Origin: Elgaria multicarinata webbii
Taxonomy: Eukaryota > Chordata > Lepidosauria > Squamata > Anguidae
Reading direction: 5' to 3'
DNA length: 64,000 nucleotides
Assembly (NCBI RefSeq): GCF_023053635.1
Contig: NC_086179.1
Span: 4,416,001-4,480,000 of the forward strand
The notes beneath the pieces were generated by a model, which saw nothing but the letters and a program-made list of their open reading frames with translations, did not search any database and was not told the DNA's origin. The translations under genes and the position numbers were made by a program. Of this stretch, positions 12,601 through 20,074 are shown piece by piece (the first letter of the stretch is position 1; every line of letters starts with the position of its first letter).

Positions 12601-14470
12601 CCAAATGCTGGAAGGGATTTGAGCCACTACCTGAAAAATAAAGCACTGTGTTGGGCAGACGTCCAGGTGCTAGCAAGGAACAGAACCCCACAGTGACATT
12701 TCTGTAAACCAGTTTTCAAACAGCGGTCAGAAGAAAAAGGCTCACAGGGTAACTCCAGGAGAAAATTAGCGCTCCCCTGACAGACAGCTTGCCCTGACAC
12801 TAGCAAACTTCTTCTGCAACGCCAAAAGGTGTTTTAAGCGAGTCTGCTGTCAGGCAGAACAGTGGCGAGGATGTGCTGCCTCCAGTATCCCAGTCAGCCT
12901 GTGTGCACCAGTTGCTGGGGAACATGGGTGGAAGGGTGCTGTTGCACCGTGTCCTGCTTTGTGGGTCCCTGGCCGATGGCTGGTGGGCCCCTGTGTGAAC
13001 AGAGTGCTGGATTAGATCGACCCTTGGTCTGATCCAGCCTGGCACTTCTGATGTTCCTGTGAGGATGCCCGCCCAGCAGTCCACTCTAAAACAGCCTTGC
13101 CCAACTTGTTGCCCCCCCCCCCGGATGTGTTGGATTGCAACTCCCATCACTGCAGCTCCCATTATCCCCAGCTGGATCCTCCCGCTTAAACGGGATGGCC
13201 CAACTCAGACTGTTTGCCACAGCAGAGGCCTGGCATACCAACAGCTATTCTGCATGATAGCTAAACTGAGACAGTACCTAGCCTTCCCAAACCACCGGCC
13301 ATACCAGCTGGGGATGGTGGGAGTTGCAGTCTAACCCCTTTGGAGGACACCAAGTGGAGGAAGGCTGCAGTTAGCCTCAGTGTCAGAAGCGCTAGCAAGA
13401 GCAGGGGAGTGATCTATTTATTTCTGTATCATTTAATTTAAAATACAGGTCTATGCTGCCTTTCTACCAAGGCAACCGAGAAGGCTTATGATTTCCCCCT
13501 GCCTTCCTGCTCTTCCGGCAGGCTTTCCGGAAGCATCCTGGTGGCTGAATTTGGACTGGGCAGGCCCCTGGTCCACCCTGCAGGGCTCTTCTTAGGACTC
13601 CGTTCCCACCGGAGCCTTGCTGATAGCCATGAAGCAGCCAAGAGGGCTACTTTTTGTGCACCGCCCAGAAAGCTTCGGCTATTGGGCAGTATAAAAATGT
13701 AATAAATAAATAAATACCGGACTGCACAGACAAACGTGGCCTCTGTGAGGGGAAACAAATCCTTACAGACACACGGCCACCTCCCTGCGTGTAAAACCCT
13801 AGCACAGCCTTCCCCAACCTGGCGCCCTCCAGATGTGTTGGACTACAACTCCCATCACTCGCAGTTTGGGGGTGATGGGTTTTGTGGTCCTGCAGGTCTG
13901 TAGGGCCGTGCTGGCTGCAGCTAGTGCAGCTCATATCCCAGCACACGAGGTTGGGGAGGAAGGGCGATATAAAAGCGAGAGGTTCGAGCCCAGCTCGTTC
14001 CCTGAGATGCTACCTTTTTTCCTTGCAGGGCGCTTTACATTTTATTTGTCGCCTCCCTGTACTGTTTATTGACGGGAACAACTTGTACCCCGCTTTGTCT
14101 GATAACTCAAAGCGGCTAACGAGACACTGACACAGGGGGGAAAAACACACACAAGAAAAGAACGGTGGAAGATACGCGATGCGCCGCCGCCCCCCGCAGT
14201 CCGAAATGGTATCGCCCAACCCACCTGCCCCCTTCGGCAGAGGGACCGCTTGGATCCGTCCTGAGGGAGCTCCGCCCAGGCCACGCCCAAAGAGGGCGTG
14301 GCAATTGCCCTCCCGCCCTCAGGGGGCGCTACGGGGCTTCCGGCCCTCCGGCGGAGGGGCTTCCCATCCCTGCCGGGCCTCGGCGGCCGACCCGCCGCAC
14401 CCCCGCGGCCCACCCGCCGGCCCAGGCGCCTACCAGCCTCCTCATCCTTCTTATCGAACTTCTTGATCAT
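603..14470 (-). CDS. COPG2: COPG2, coatomer subunit gamma-2, exons 1-8 (5-prime part of gene)
   Basis: Gamma-COP is a large subunit of the COPI coat, which assembles with Arf1-GTP on Golgi membranes and drives retrograde Golgi-to-ER and intra-Golgi transport. Eight exons are seen, in plus coordinates: 14434-14470, 12578-12630, 11109-11189, 8814-8885, 6356-6435, 4607-4682, 2413-2505 and 603-689. Joined, they give 193 residues without a break, all in the N-terminal alpha-solenoid (adaptin-like) trunk. Every intron has GT-AG ends. The start [11 protein letters not shown] and the segments [18 protein letters not shown] and [19 protein letters not shown] fit COPG2 better than COPG1, which as remembered begins MLKKF and has KEDNYRGPAVRALC. 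A full protein is about 870 residues, so roughly 680 are coded beyond the left edge. Introns carry CR1, BovB and MITE insertions, none inside an exon. The identity is very secure; the paralogue assignment is from remembered sequence. Confidence 0.95.
721..895 (-). mobile_element. tRNA-derived SINE, family S1
   Basis: Read on the minus strand this starts with a tRNA-like head (CCATGGAGCTATGGCACG, then a B-box-like GGTTCAATTCC) and ends in the conserved tail that reads AAGGCAGCTTCCT in better copies. It abuts a CR1 end at 896. Confidence 0.7.
896..1048 (-). mobile_element. CR1 LINE 3-prime end
   Basis: The end carries the CR1 terminus (ATTCTATGAC on the minus strand) and the signature AGGGGGTTGGACTC region. 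About 150 bases remain of the C-terminal coding end and 3-prime UTR. Confidence 0.85.
1712..2284 (+). mobile_element. Solo LTR of an LTR retroelement (fossil)
   Basis: The element starts TGTCATG and ends CACGACA (inverted TGTC/GACA termini) and is flanked by a perfect 5-bp duplication ATATA (1707-1711, 2285-2289). An AATAAA polyadenylation signal lies near 2203, consistent with an LTR R region. No internal gag, pol or env lies beside it, so this is a solo LTR. Family is not fixed (ERV or Ty3-like, from the 5-bp duplication). A sister copy lies at 33086-34368; divergence looks modest, suggesting fairly recent insertion. Confidence 0.85.
2324..2350. repeat. (TC)n(CA)n microsatellite
   Basis: Compound dinucleotide run in COPG2 intron 7, just after exon 7 on the minus strand. 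Confidence 0.9.
2413..2505 (-). CDS. COPG2: COPG2 exon 7
   Basis: This 93-nt exon (31 codons, phase 0) runs from [18 protein letters not shown] to SSSALVSSL. The acceptor ends GATTTCGCAG and the donor is TTA|GTAAGT. A TC/CA microsatellite and a solo LTR lie downstream in the following intron. Confidence 0.95.
2638..2707 (-). mobile_element. CR1 LINE 3-prime terminus, short
   Basis: Only the last 70 bases of CR1, including the terminal ATTCTGTGATTC, are recognisable, in COPG2 intron 6. Confidence 0.8.
3273..4050. mobile_element. DNA transposon with terminal inverted repeats ACC(C)GTATTTCTTC
   Basis: The left end ACCGTATTTCTTC and right end GAAGAAATACGGGT are inverted copies. Subterminal TTCTAAGACGCA motifs recur at both ends (3288-3365, 4006-4032). 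The 778-bp interior is GC-rich from 3490 to 3850 and has no recognised transposase. Open frames in three plus-strand phases overlap there and look like composition effects. It appears non-autonomous; superfamily not assigned. Confidence 0.7.
4051..4165 (-). mobile_element. L2-like LINE 3-prime end
   Basis: The minus strand carries the family signature (ACCGCCCAGAGAGCTTC followed by GGGCGGTATA). It joins the preceding DNA transposon directly. Confidence 0.75.
4607..4682 (-). CDS. COPG2: COPG2 exon 6
   Basis: This 76-nt exon completes the split Ser codon and encodes [19 protein letters not shown] then LCRITD. The acceptor ends TCTTCCAG and the donor is GAC|GTAAGT. The Val in KEDVYRG and Arg in LCRITD are the COPG2-type residues used to choose the paralogue. 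Confidence 0.95.
4773..5294 (-). mobile_element. CR1-like LINE end, second family
   Basis: On the minus strand an open stretch reads [20 protein letters not shown] and later [14 protein letters not shown], typical of the CR1 reverse-transcriptase C-terminus but of a family distinct from the main one. The 3-prime UTR carries CTTGGTCTGATCCAGCAGGG. It is 5-prime truncated, in COPG2 intron 5. Confidence 0.85.
5295..5752 (+). mobile_element. L2-like LINE, C-terminal coding end and 3-prime tail
   Basis: The translation contains an L2-type segment ([20 protein letters not shown]) and ends in the ACCGCCCAGAGAGCTTCG tail. The tail is cut by the MITE at 5753. Confidence 0.7.
5753..6204. mobile_element. 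hAT-like MITE, GC-rich, TIR TAGGGCTGTGC
   Basis: The left end TAGGGCTGTGC and right end GCACACCCCTA are near-perfect inverted repeats. They are flanked by a perfect 8-bp duplication ATGAAATG (5745-5752, 6205-6212), as hAT elements make. The interior has repeated CGGATC-type motifs and splice-donor-like octamers (CAGGTAAG at 5941 and 6034; its complement at 5911). It inserted into an L2-like tail. Confidence 0.85.
6356..6435 (-). CDS. COPG2: COPG2 exon 5
   Basis: This 80-nt exon encodes [20 protein letters not shown] and then VIIVTS plus two bases (AG) of a split Ser codon. The acceptor ends CTTTCCGCAG and the donor is CAG|GTAACA. No long open frame marks it. Asn replaces the Thr of human ATISED, as remembered. 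Confidence 0.92.
6675..6981 (-). mobile_element. tRNA-derived SINE, family S2 (Sauria-type)
   Basis: The minus-strand head GAGCCTCGTGTGGCGCAGAG resembles a tRNA A-box region, with B-box GAGTTCGATCCC in the matching plus-strand copy at 37660. The body contains GGCCGGGGAAGGCAACGGCA. The tail ends AAAGGAAAGG-like. Confidence 0.85.
7330..7640 (-). mobile_element. CR1 LINE 3-prime end
   Basis: About 310 bases of the main CR1 family in inverse orientation, in COPG2 intron 4. The terminus is CTATTCTATCATTC on the minus strand. Confidence 0.88.
7765..7885. mobile_element. Foldback MITE, family M2 (degenerate copy)
   Basis: The ends CTTCCCCAACTTGGTGCCC and GGGCACCAGGTTGGGGAA face each other about 80 bases apart. 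Same family as the intact copy at 7908. Confidence 0.7.
7908..8037. mobile_element. Foldback MITE, family M2, intact with 8-bp TSD
   Basis: The element runs from CAGCCTTCCTCAACCTGGGG to its complement GAGGAAGGCTG and folds over almost its whole 130 bp. It is flanked by a perfect duplication GTCTAGAG (7900-7907, 8038-8045). TIR and 8-bp duplication point to the hAT superfamily. Confidence 0.88.
8626..8760 (-). mobile_element. L2-like LINE 3-prime end
   Basis: ATTTATTTATTACATTTCTA followed by the ACCGCCC signature in inverse orientation, close to COPG2 exon 4. A poly-G run sits at 8550-8564. Confidence 0.8.
8814..8885 (-). CDS. COPG2: COPG2 exon 4
   Basis: This 72-nt exon (24 codons) encodes [16 protein letters not shown] followed by TRLFQSND. 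The acceptor ends CCTCTTTAG and the donor is GAT|GTAAGT. It is too short to show as an open frame of ordinary length and was found by extending the COPG2 protein order. Confidence 0.93.
9069..9690 (-). mobile_element. CR1-like LINE (second family) with L2-like LINE inserted
   Basis: The CR1-like sequence is interrupted between about 9384 and 9588 by an L2-like tail in plus orientation, ending in AATAAATAAT. Sequence around CTTGTGGTAG..GTTCCATAAT is present on both sides (9357-9382 and 9589-9614), suggesting a long target duplication of about 26 bp. Confidence 0.75.
9853..10523 (-). mobile_element. BovB (RTE) LINE, copy 1
   Basis: The minus-strand translation gives [36 protein letters not shown] and [15 protein letters not shown], the C-terminal part of the BovB reverse transcriptase protein. 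The element ends with GAATGAATAAAC-type sequence at 9853-9870. It is 5-prime truncated and abuts an L2-like LINE at 10524. BovB is the partner LINE of Sauria SINEs and is known for horizontal transfer among squamates and ruminants. Confidence 0.93.
10524..10888 (+). mobile_element. L2-like LINE, coding end and tail
   Basis: It encodes [20 protein letters not shown] and [16 protein letters not shown], the conserved C-terminus of L2/CR1-clade LINEs, then the 3-prime UTR and a (AATA)n tail. A close copy lies at 31150. Confidence 0.85.
11109..11189 (-). CDS. COPG2: COPG2 exon 3
   Basis: This 81-nt exon (27 codons, phase 0 at both ends) runs from [13 protein letters not shown] to KILYLLNQ. The acceptor is TTTCCACACAG and the donor CAG|GTAAAT. 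The segment is part of the first helical repeats of gamma-COP and is nearly invariant in vertebrates. Confidence 0.95.
11240..11372. mobile_element. Foldback MITE, family M2
   Basis: The ends CAGCCTTCCCCAACCTGGTG and CACCAGGTTGGAGATGGCTG are inverted, with CAACTCCCAGC and GCTGGGAGCTGC subterminal. Located in COPG2 intron 2, 50 bases from exon 3. Confidence 0.8.
11853..12210 (-). mobile_element. CR1 LINE 3-prime end
   Basis: About 355 bases of the main CR1 family, minus orientation, ending (on the plus strand) at AGAGTGCTATCATGTCTCC. Confidence 0.9.
12272..12374. repeat. Near-perfect 103-bp hairpin
   Basis: Two 49-bp arms around a 5-base loop differ at a single position. The outer ends CCCCGTTCAGACAACACGC resemble the ends of the larger element at 45537-46338. 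Lies in COPG2 intron 2. Confidence 0.9.
12578..12630 (-). CDS. COPG2: COPG2 exon 2
   Basis: This 53-nt exon encodes [18 protein letters not shown], completing the split Gly codon. The acceptor follows TTTATTTTTCAG and the donor is GAG|GTACGA. Exons 1 and 2 together give exactly 30 codons. Confidence 0.93.
12870..13053 (+). mobile_element. CR1-like LINE end (second family)
   Basis: 3-prime UTR sequence in plus orientation with GTTGCTGGGGAACATGGGTG and CTTGGTCTGATCCAGC, in COPG2 intron 1. Confidence 0.8.
13088..13372. mobile_element. Two M2 foldback MITE pieces
   Basis: Arms at 13093-13165 (GCCTTGCCCAACTTGTTGC, GGATGTGTTGGATTGCAACT) and 13285-13372 (ending GTGGAGGAAGGCTGCAG) flank unrelated sequence, so these may be one element with an insertion or two decayed copies. 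Confidence 0.5.
13634..13717 (+). mobile_element. L2-like LINE tail
   Basis: ACCGCCCAGAAAGCTTCGG then a (AATA)n tail, with short flanking matches only. Confidence 0.75.
13803..13895. mobile_element. M2 foldback MITE, partial
   Basis: Left arm CAGCCTTCCCCAACCTGGCG and GTTGGACTACAACTCCCAT are clear; the right arm is decayed. Confidence 0.6.
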
Positions 14471-14870
14471 GGCGGCGGCAGCGGCCTGCTGGCTTCTGGC
14501 CGCTTACCTCAGCCTCCAACCGCTCACAACCCGGGCAGGAAGTCCCGCCCTAGCCGAGTCCTCTTGCCTTTTACGCCATTGGCTCGCGAAGACGCCACTC
14601 AGGACGGGGCCACGCCCACTCTTCCGCCTCCGCCGCTGACGTATTGACGCAGCCTGCGAACAGGCGGAAGGACGCCCTGGTCCTCATTTGCATGCGGCGC
14701 GCCCCAATGCCGTCCGTTGTGGCCACGCCCCTCCCACAGCTGACTAAACCCCAGGAGGGGAGGGGGGGAGCAAGGGAGCCGCCGGCTATTTAAAGGGACA
14801 GCGGCCTCCCTGGGTGGGGGTACGTTTTCTTCCATCGAGCCTCCTGGGCCAGGCTGGCTGGGGGAGGAGG
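14160..14870 (-). promoter_or_regulatory. COPG2: COPG2 CpG-island promoter
   Basis: A GC- and CpG-rich block surrounds exon 1. On the COPG2 strand it has a CCAAT box (14578-14582), adjacent CRE/AP-1-like TGACGTA and TGACGC sites (14638-14650) and an octamer ATTTGCAT (14686-14693, plus orientation). There is no convincing TATA element in position. This fits a housekeeping, TATA-less promoter. The transcription start cannot be placed from sequence alone. Confidence 0.75.
14434..14470 (-). CDS. COPG2: COPG2 exon 1, coding part
   Basis: The ATG (14468-14470 read on the minus strand) sits in a strong GCCGCCATGA context and encodes [12 protein letters not shown] plus the first base of a Gly codon. 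The donor is G|GTAGGC. The start is chosen because the family begins with this lysine-rich peptide. The 5-prime UTR continues upstream into the CpG island. Confidence 0.93.
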
Positions 14871-14924
14871 CCGCAGAACCAAGGATTTGGGGGTCACATT
14901 TTATTATGGCACAAGCTACACGGT

Positions 14925-14972
14925 TTCTCTCTCTCTCTCTTTGCAGGTGTGCGTGTGTGTGTATATACACCT
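14925..14972. repeat. (TC)n and (TG)n microsatellite
   Basis: CTCTCTCTCTCT followed after a short gap by GTGTGTGTGTGTATATATAC, upstream of the COPG2 CpG island. Confidence 0.85.
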
Positions 14973-15043
14973 GAGGACCACACTGAATACATCTGATGAA
15001 ATGGGCTCAAATAATCCATAAAAACCTATTGCATAATACATTT

Positions 15044-15097
15044 AGGAACACAGGAAGAGGCCTCATAACTGAGTCAGACCATTGGGCTACCTAGCCT
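15044..15097 (-). mobile_element. S1 SINE tail fragment
   Basis: AACACAGGAAGAGGCCTCAT and GAGTCAGACCATTGGGCTAC match the tail of family S1. The rest is replaced by the BovB copy that follows. Confidence 0.6.
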
Positions 15098-16027
15098 GTT
15101 GTTTATTCGTTCAGTCGCTTCCAACTCTTCGTGATTTCGTGGAGCAGTGACAGAGCTTTCTGTCGGCTGTCGCCACCCCCAGCTCCCCCAAGGTCGAGTC
15201 TGTCACCTCCAGAATATCATCCCTCCATCTTGCCCTTGGTCGGCCCCTCTTCCTTTTGCCTTCCACTTTCCCTAGCATCAGCCTCTTCTCCAGGGGATCC
15301 TGTCTTCTCATTATGTGGCCAAAGTACTTCAGTTTTGCCTTTAATACCATTCCCTCAAGTGAGCAGTCTGGCTTTATTTCCTGGAGTATGGACTGGTTGG
15401 ATCTTCTTGCAGTCCAAGGCACTCTCAGAATTTTCCTCCAACACCACAGTTCAAAAGCATCTCTCTTCCTTCGCTCAGCTTTCCTTATGGTCCAGCTCTC
15501 GCAGCCATAGGTTACTACGGGGAATACCATTGCTTTAACTATGCGGACCTTTGTTGTCAGTGTGGTGTCTCTGCTCTTAACTATTTTATCGAGATTTGTC
15601 ATTGCCCTCCTCCCAAGAAGTCAACGTCTTCTGATTTCCTGGCTGCAGTCAGCGTCTGCAGTAATCTTTCTCCCTCTATTTGCCAGTTATCAATCAAGCT
15701 GGTTGCCATAACCTTGGTTTTTTTGAGGTTTAACTGCAACCCCGCTTTTGCACGTTCTTCTTTCACCTTCGTCATAAGGCTCCTCAGCTCCTCCTTACTT
15801 TCAGCTATCAAAGTGGTGTCATCTGCATATCTGAGATTGTTAATGTTTCTTCCTGCGATTTTAACTCCAGCCTTGGATTTGTCAAGCCCAGCACATCGCA
15901 TGATGTGTTCTGCATACAAGTTGAATAGGTAAGGTGAGAGTATACAACCCTGCTGTACTCCTTTACCTATCTTAAACCAGTCCGTTGTTCCGTGGCATGG
16001 ATGTTGACTGGTAGTGGGATTTTTCAA
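15098..16027 (-). mobile_element. BovB (RTE) LINE, copy 2, longest
   Basis: The minus-strand translation covers the reverse-transcriptase palm with GVQQGCILSPYLFNLYAE and the catalytic YADDT box, then [13 protein letters not shown], then a second phase with [20 protein letters not shown] to the C-terminus. The two phases show an old frameshift or small deletion between them, so it is not coding competent. It is 5-prime truncated and joined at its 5-prime end to the foldback element at 16028. Confidence 0.95.
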
Positions 16028-16337
16028 GCCATATGAAAAGGATGACCGGGGTCCTGTATCTTCAATACTTGTCTAGAAAAGGGGATTTCAGGTGTCCTTT
16101 GCATGCATGCAGCACCTCATGCATTCCCCTCTTCATCACAACAGTTAAAGCTGCAGCAGCCCTGCCCTCTTTTGTATCATGTCACTCAGGGCAGGGTTCC
16201 TGTAGCTTTTACTGTTGTGATGAAGAGGGAATTTCAGCAGCTGATGCGTGCATACAAAAGACACCTGTGGAAATTCCCTTTTCTATGCAACTGTTAAAGA
16301 TACAGGAGCCCGGTCCGCCTTTTCATATGGTCACCCT
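16028..16337. mobile_element. Foldback MITE, family M1, copy A
   Basis: The arms share AGGAG/CTCCT, TCATCACAACAGTTAAAGCT and its complement, and CACCTGNNGAAATTCCC motifs arranged head to head. The right end is ATGGTCACCCT; the left end is damaged at the BovB junction. Family defined at 34737-35429. Confidence 0.8.
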
Positions 16338-16342
16338 GAAGA

Positions 16343-16412
16343 AGTTGGGGATTGAACTTGGGTTTTTCTGCATGCAAAACACATGCCGTACCACTGAGCC
16401 ATGGCCCAGAGG
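16343..16412 (-). mobile_element. S1 SINE head, partial
   Basis: The minus strand reads GGGCCATGGCTCAGTGGTAC with B-box-like GTTCAATCCC, the 5-prime third of family S1. Confidence 0.75.
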
Positions 16413-17191
16413 AAGATTTGTTAGTCTTTAAGTTGCCACAAGATTCTTTGTTGCTGGTGGTGGACAAAGGAGTCCTGTGTTCTGTTTAGTGCTGGAGTCA
16501 GAGCTGAGTAACTGCTTGATTTTTTTTTAAGCAGCTGTTCTTTGTTCTAGAAGCCCCTGTGCTAGGTGCTAATCTAATTTAATTTGCATAACTTCTTCAG
16601 TACTTTGGGTTAAGAATTGCAAACTTCGACACCATGCCGGTTTCTCCTGCTATCACACACAATACTTAACATCAGGCCTGATGACGAGTTTTGGAGGACT
16701 TGAAAGTTCATTTTGAACTATCCCTGCTGCACAATCACTAGGCAAACAGGTCCCATTGTGGGTATAAATATAATGTATACCCACAAAAACATACATTGGA
16801 TTGAAACCCTAATTTAAATCGGACAACTGTGGAATTTACCTTCCTCCCTGACCCCCATCCATAATCAGACTTTCCATGGGCTATCAGTGCATTTCAAATT
16901 TACAAAGAAAGAGTTGCATATCCAGGAAGTCTGAACTATTAAATTGATCAGCGCACATTTGGCAAGGAAATGTTTTATGCACAATTTAAGTTACCCAGTA
17001 AGGCAGAACAAATATTGTAGTCCAGTTTATCATCAATTATCTATAGTACAATGGGTACATAGGACTAACATTGGATACTGCCCTGGGCTAGCACAGCAAA
17101 CATGCCAAAATATTTTATTGCTAAATCATGTTGAAAAGAATGATTTAGGCAGTGGGAATAAACATTTGTCTATTAGATGTATATCCCCATT
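16413..17191. other. Intergenic, no feature recognised
   Basis: AT-rich, unique-looking sequence between COPG2 and TUBAL3 without repeats or coding signal that I can name. Confidence 0.5.
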
Positions 17192-17515
17192 GGGGCTGTA
17201 GGTAACTCAGTGGCAGGCCACACCTAGGATGTCCCAATTTCTATTCTCAGCATCTTCAGGTATGGCTGGGAAAAATATCTGCCTGAAATTCTGGAGAACA
17301 CTGGTTGTCAGTGTAGATAAATGGGACCCTAGATCAGCCTTCCTCAACCTGGGGCACTCCAGATGTGTTGGACTGCATTTCCCAGAATGCCCCAGCCAGC
17401 AGAGCTGGCTGGGGCATTCTAGGAGTTGTAGTCCAACACATCTGGAGCACCCCAGGTTGAGGAAGGCTGCCCTAGATGGACCAGTAGTTTGACTCAGCAT
17501 AAAGTGGCTTCCTTA
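17192..17515 (+). mobile_element. S1 SINE interrupted by an M2 MITE
   Basis: The head GGGGCTGTAGGTAACTCAGT and body GGTATGGCTGGGAAAAATAT are followed after the MITE by GGACCAGTAGTTTGACTCAG and the GGCTTCCT end. Confidence 0.8.
17335..17469. mobile_element. Foldback MITE, family M2, intact with 8-bp TSD
   Basis: CAGCCTTCCTCAACCTGGGG to GAGGAAGGCTG, 135 bp, with a perfect duplication CCCTAGAT (17327-17334, 17470-17477). The insertion lies inside an S1 SINE, so it is younger than that SINE. Confidence 0.9.
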
Positions 17516-17525
17516 GATGCTCCCC

Positions 17526-18080
17526 CTCCCATTGCTCCACAATTCAAGGACACAGACAAGCTGGAGCATGTTCAGAGGAGGGCAACCAGGATGATCAGGG
17601 GTCTGGAAACAAAGCCCTATGAAGAGAGACTGAAAGAACTGGGCCTGTTTAGCCTGGAGAAGAGAAGATTGAGGGGAGACATGATAGCACTCTTTAAATA
17701 CTTGAAAGGTTGTCACACGGAGGAGGGCCAGGATCTCTTCTCCACCATCCCAGAATACAGGACACGGAATAACAGGTACATGACTGTTAGGAGCAGTATG
17801 ACAATGGAACCAATGACCTAGAGAGGTGGTGGGCTCTCCCACCCTAGAGGCCTTCAAGAAGAAGCTGGACAACCATCTGTCAGGGATGCTTTAGGGTGGA
17901 TTCCTGCATTTTATTTATTTATTGCACTTATATACCGCTCCCATAGCCAGGGCTCTCTAGGCGGTTTACAGAAATTCTAAAATTAAACAGTTAATTAAAT
18001 GCTTAATTAAAATTAATTAACATTGAGCAGAGGGTTGGATTCGATGGCCTTGTAGGTCCCTTCCAACTCTGCTATTCTAT
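17526..18080 (+). mobile_element. CR1 LINE coding end with L2-like insertion
   Basis: Translation gives [20 protein letters not shown] and [20 protein letters not shown], the CR1 pol C-terminus. An inverse L2-like end (17909-18027) is inserted in the CR1 3-prime UTR. Continues directly into the tandem array. Confidence 0.9.
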
Positions 18081-19012
18081 GATTCTAAGTTACAGGAAGC
18101 CAGATTCTGGCTGGACATCAGGAAAAACTTCCTGTTAGAGCAGTACGACAATGGAACCAGTTACCTAGGGAGGTTGTGGGCTCTCCCACCCTAGAGGCCT
18201 TCAAGAAGAAGCTGGACAACCATCTGTCAGGGATGCTTTAGGGTAAATTCCTGCATTGAGTAGGGGGTTGGACTCAATGGCCTTGTAGGTCCCTTCCAAC
18301 TCTGCTATTCTATGATTCTAAGTTACAGGAAGCCAGATTCTGGCTGGACATCAGGAAAAACTTCCTGTTAGAGCAGTACGACAATGGAACCAGTTACCTA
18401 GGGAGGTTGTGGGCTCTCCCACCCTAGAGGCCTTCAAGAAGAAGCTGGACAACCATCTGTCAGGGATGCTTTAGGGTAAATTCCTGCATTGAGTAGGGGG
18501 TTGGACTCAATGGCCTTGTAGGTCCCTTCCAACTCTGCTATTCTATGATTCTAAGTTACAGGAAGCCAGATTCTGGCTGGACATCAGGAAAAACTTCCTG
18601 TTAGAGCAGTACGACAATGGAACCAGTTACCTAGGGAGGTTGTGGGCTCTCCCACCCTAGAGGCCTTCAAGAAGAAGCTGGACAACCATCTGTCAGGGAT
18701 GCTTTAGGGTAAATTCCTGCATTGAGTAGGGGGTTGGACTCAATGGCCTTGTAGGTCCCTTCCAACTCTGCTATTCTATGATTCTAAGTTACAGGAAGCC
18801 AGATTCTGGCTGGACATCAGGAAAAACTTCCTGTTAGAGCAGTACGACAATGGAACCAGTTACCTAGGGAGGTTGTGGGCTCTCCCACCCTAGAGGCCTT
18901 CAAGAAGAAGCTGGACAACCATCTGTCAGGGATGCTTTAGGGTAAATTCCTGCATTGAGTAGGGGGTTGGACTAAATGGCCTTATAGGTCCCTTCCAACT
19001 CTACTATTCTGT
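18081..19012 (+). repeat. Tandem array: four 233-bp copies of a CR1 3-prime end
   Basis: Units start with GATTCTAAGTTACAGGAAGC at 18081, 18314, 18547 and 18780, exactly 233 bases apart, and the array closes with GATTCTAT at 19013. Each unit holds the last coding codons and whole 3-prime UTR of CR1, shares unit-specific changes (GAGTAGGGGGTTGGACTCAA) and is almost identical to the others, with differences mainly in the last unit. Confidence 0.97.
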
Positions 19013-19020
19013 GATTCTAT

Positions 19021-19445
19021 CCATCATGACCAAGGAACAAAAATATTGTCAGGAATGCCCTTCAGAAATCTTTTCCTAGGGGAGGTGTATAAAAGGCAAT
19101 GCAATACAGAGCAGGCAATGTGTTCCCCTTGACCCAGAAATACATAAATTATAGTTAACAAGGACTCTGGTACATCTCTCCGAAATATCCTTAAGGCATT
19201 GCTTGAAAGGCATCATCATTCTAGGTTGAGTGGTTGGAGCATACCTTCTGCCTTCAGGATAACAGATGCCCACCCTAGGCCTACACTGGACAAGTGGGAA
19301 AAGATCATTCCATAGGGACAAAATAATACTGCATCAAACTTTCAGCATTTTTGGAGTTTGCTATTTGCTTCCTCAGATGCTTGCATACCAGGCAGAGCGA
19401 CATCATTGCAGCTTTTCACTGGGGCTGTTTCAGCATTACCGCAGG
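19021..19445. other. Intergenic, no feature recognised
   Basis: Unique-looking sequence; no repeat or coding signal seen. Confidence 0.5.
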
Positions 19446-19447
19446 GA

Positions 19448-19626
19448 GGGGCCGTGGCTCAGTGGCAGAGCACCTGCTTTGCATGCATAAGGTCTCAAAT
19501 TCAATCCCTGGCATCTCCAGGTAGGGCTGGAAAAACGCCTGCCTGAAATGTGGAGAGAAGGGTTGGCAGTAGAGGAATAAATGGACCAGTGGTCTGATTC
19601 AGTATAAGGCAGCGTTCTATGTTTAG
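19448..19626 (+). mobile_element. tRNA-derived SINE, family S1, near full length
   Basis: A-box region GCCGTGGCTCAGTGGCAGAG and B-box GGTCTCAAATTCAATCC head the element. It ends GTATAAGGCAGCGTTCTATG. Best copy of the family in the window. Confidence 0.88.
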
Positions 19627-19971
19627 CCATTGTTAGGGGAAGAGGAGAAATCAGAAACAGAAACCAGCCAGCCGGGACTTCTGCTTTGTTTTAAGACAAA
19701 CTGCTTTATGAATAGAAAGCAGAGTAATGAGAACTTCAGCGCTCCAGCAACATTTGCATTCTCAAGATCCCTAGGCACTCTTAACTTCCCCTTTCCCAGC
19801 TGGGAGGAGACATGTGTGTTCCATCCGACGAGCGTTTTATTACCCTCGTGACTGGGCCCTCACAGATTTCTTGGCGGGCCCTCCCACGACGTTGGCTGCC
19901 TCCCGTGCGCCTTCCACCCCTTCTGGCCTTCCTTACGCCACAAGAAAACCCACAGAAAGCCCAAAATATTT

Positions 19972-20074
19972 CATAGAATCATAGAATAGCAGAGTTGGAA
20001 GGGGCCTACAAGGCCATCGAGTCCAACCCCCTGCTCAATGCAGGAATCCACCCTAAAGCATCCCTGACAGATGG
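19972..20074 (-). mobile_element. CR1 LINE 3-prime terminus
   Basis: Last 100 bases in inverse orientation, terminus ATTCTATGATTCTATG on the minus strand. Confidence 0.88.

Noticed and set aside
14179-14647. Plus-strand open frames of 95-160 codons over COPG2 exon 1
   Set aside because: They arise from CpG-island composition opposite the true exon and contain no family motif.
18081-19012. Regular direct repeats resembling a CRISPR array or satellite
   Set aside because: Units are contiguous, without spacers, and each is a CR1 3-prime end; the genome is eukaryotic.
19448-19530. Possible tRNA gene
   Set aside because: A- and B-box motifs are present but the sequence continues as an S1 SINE and does not fold as a mature tRNA by eye.
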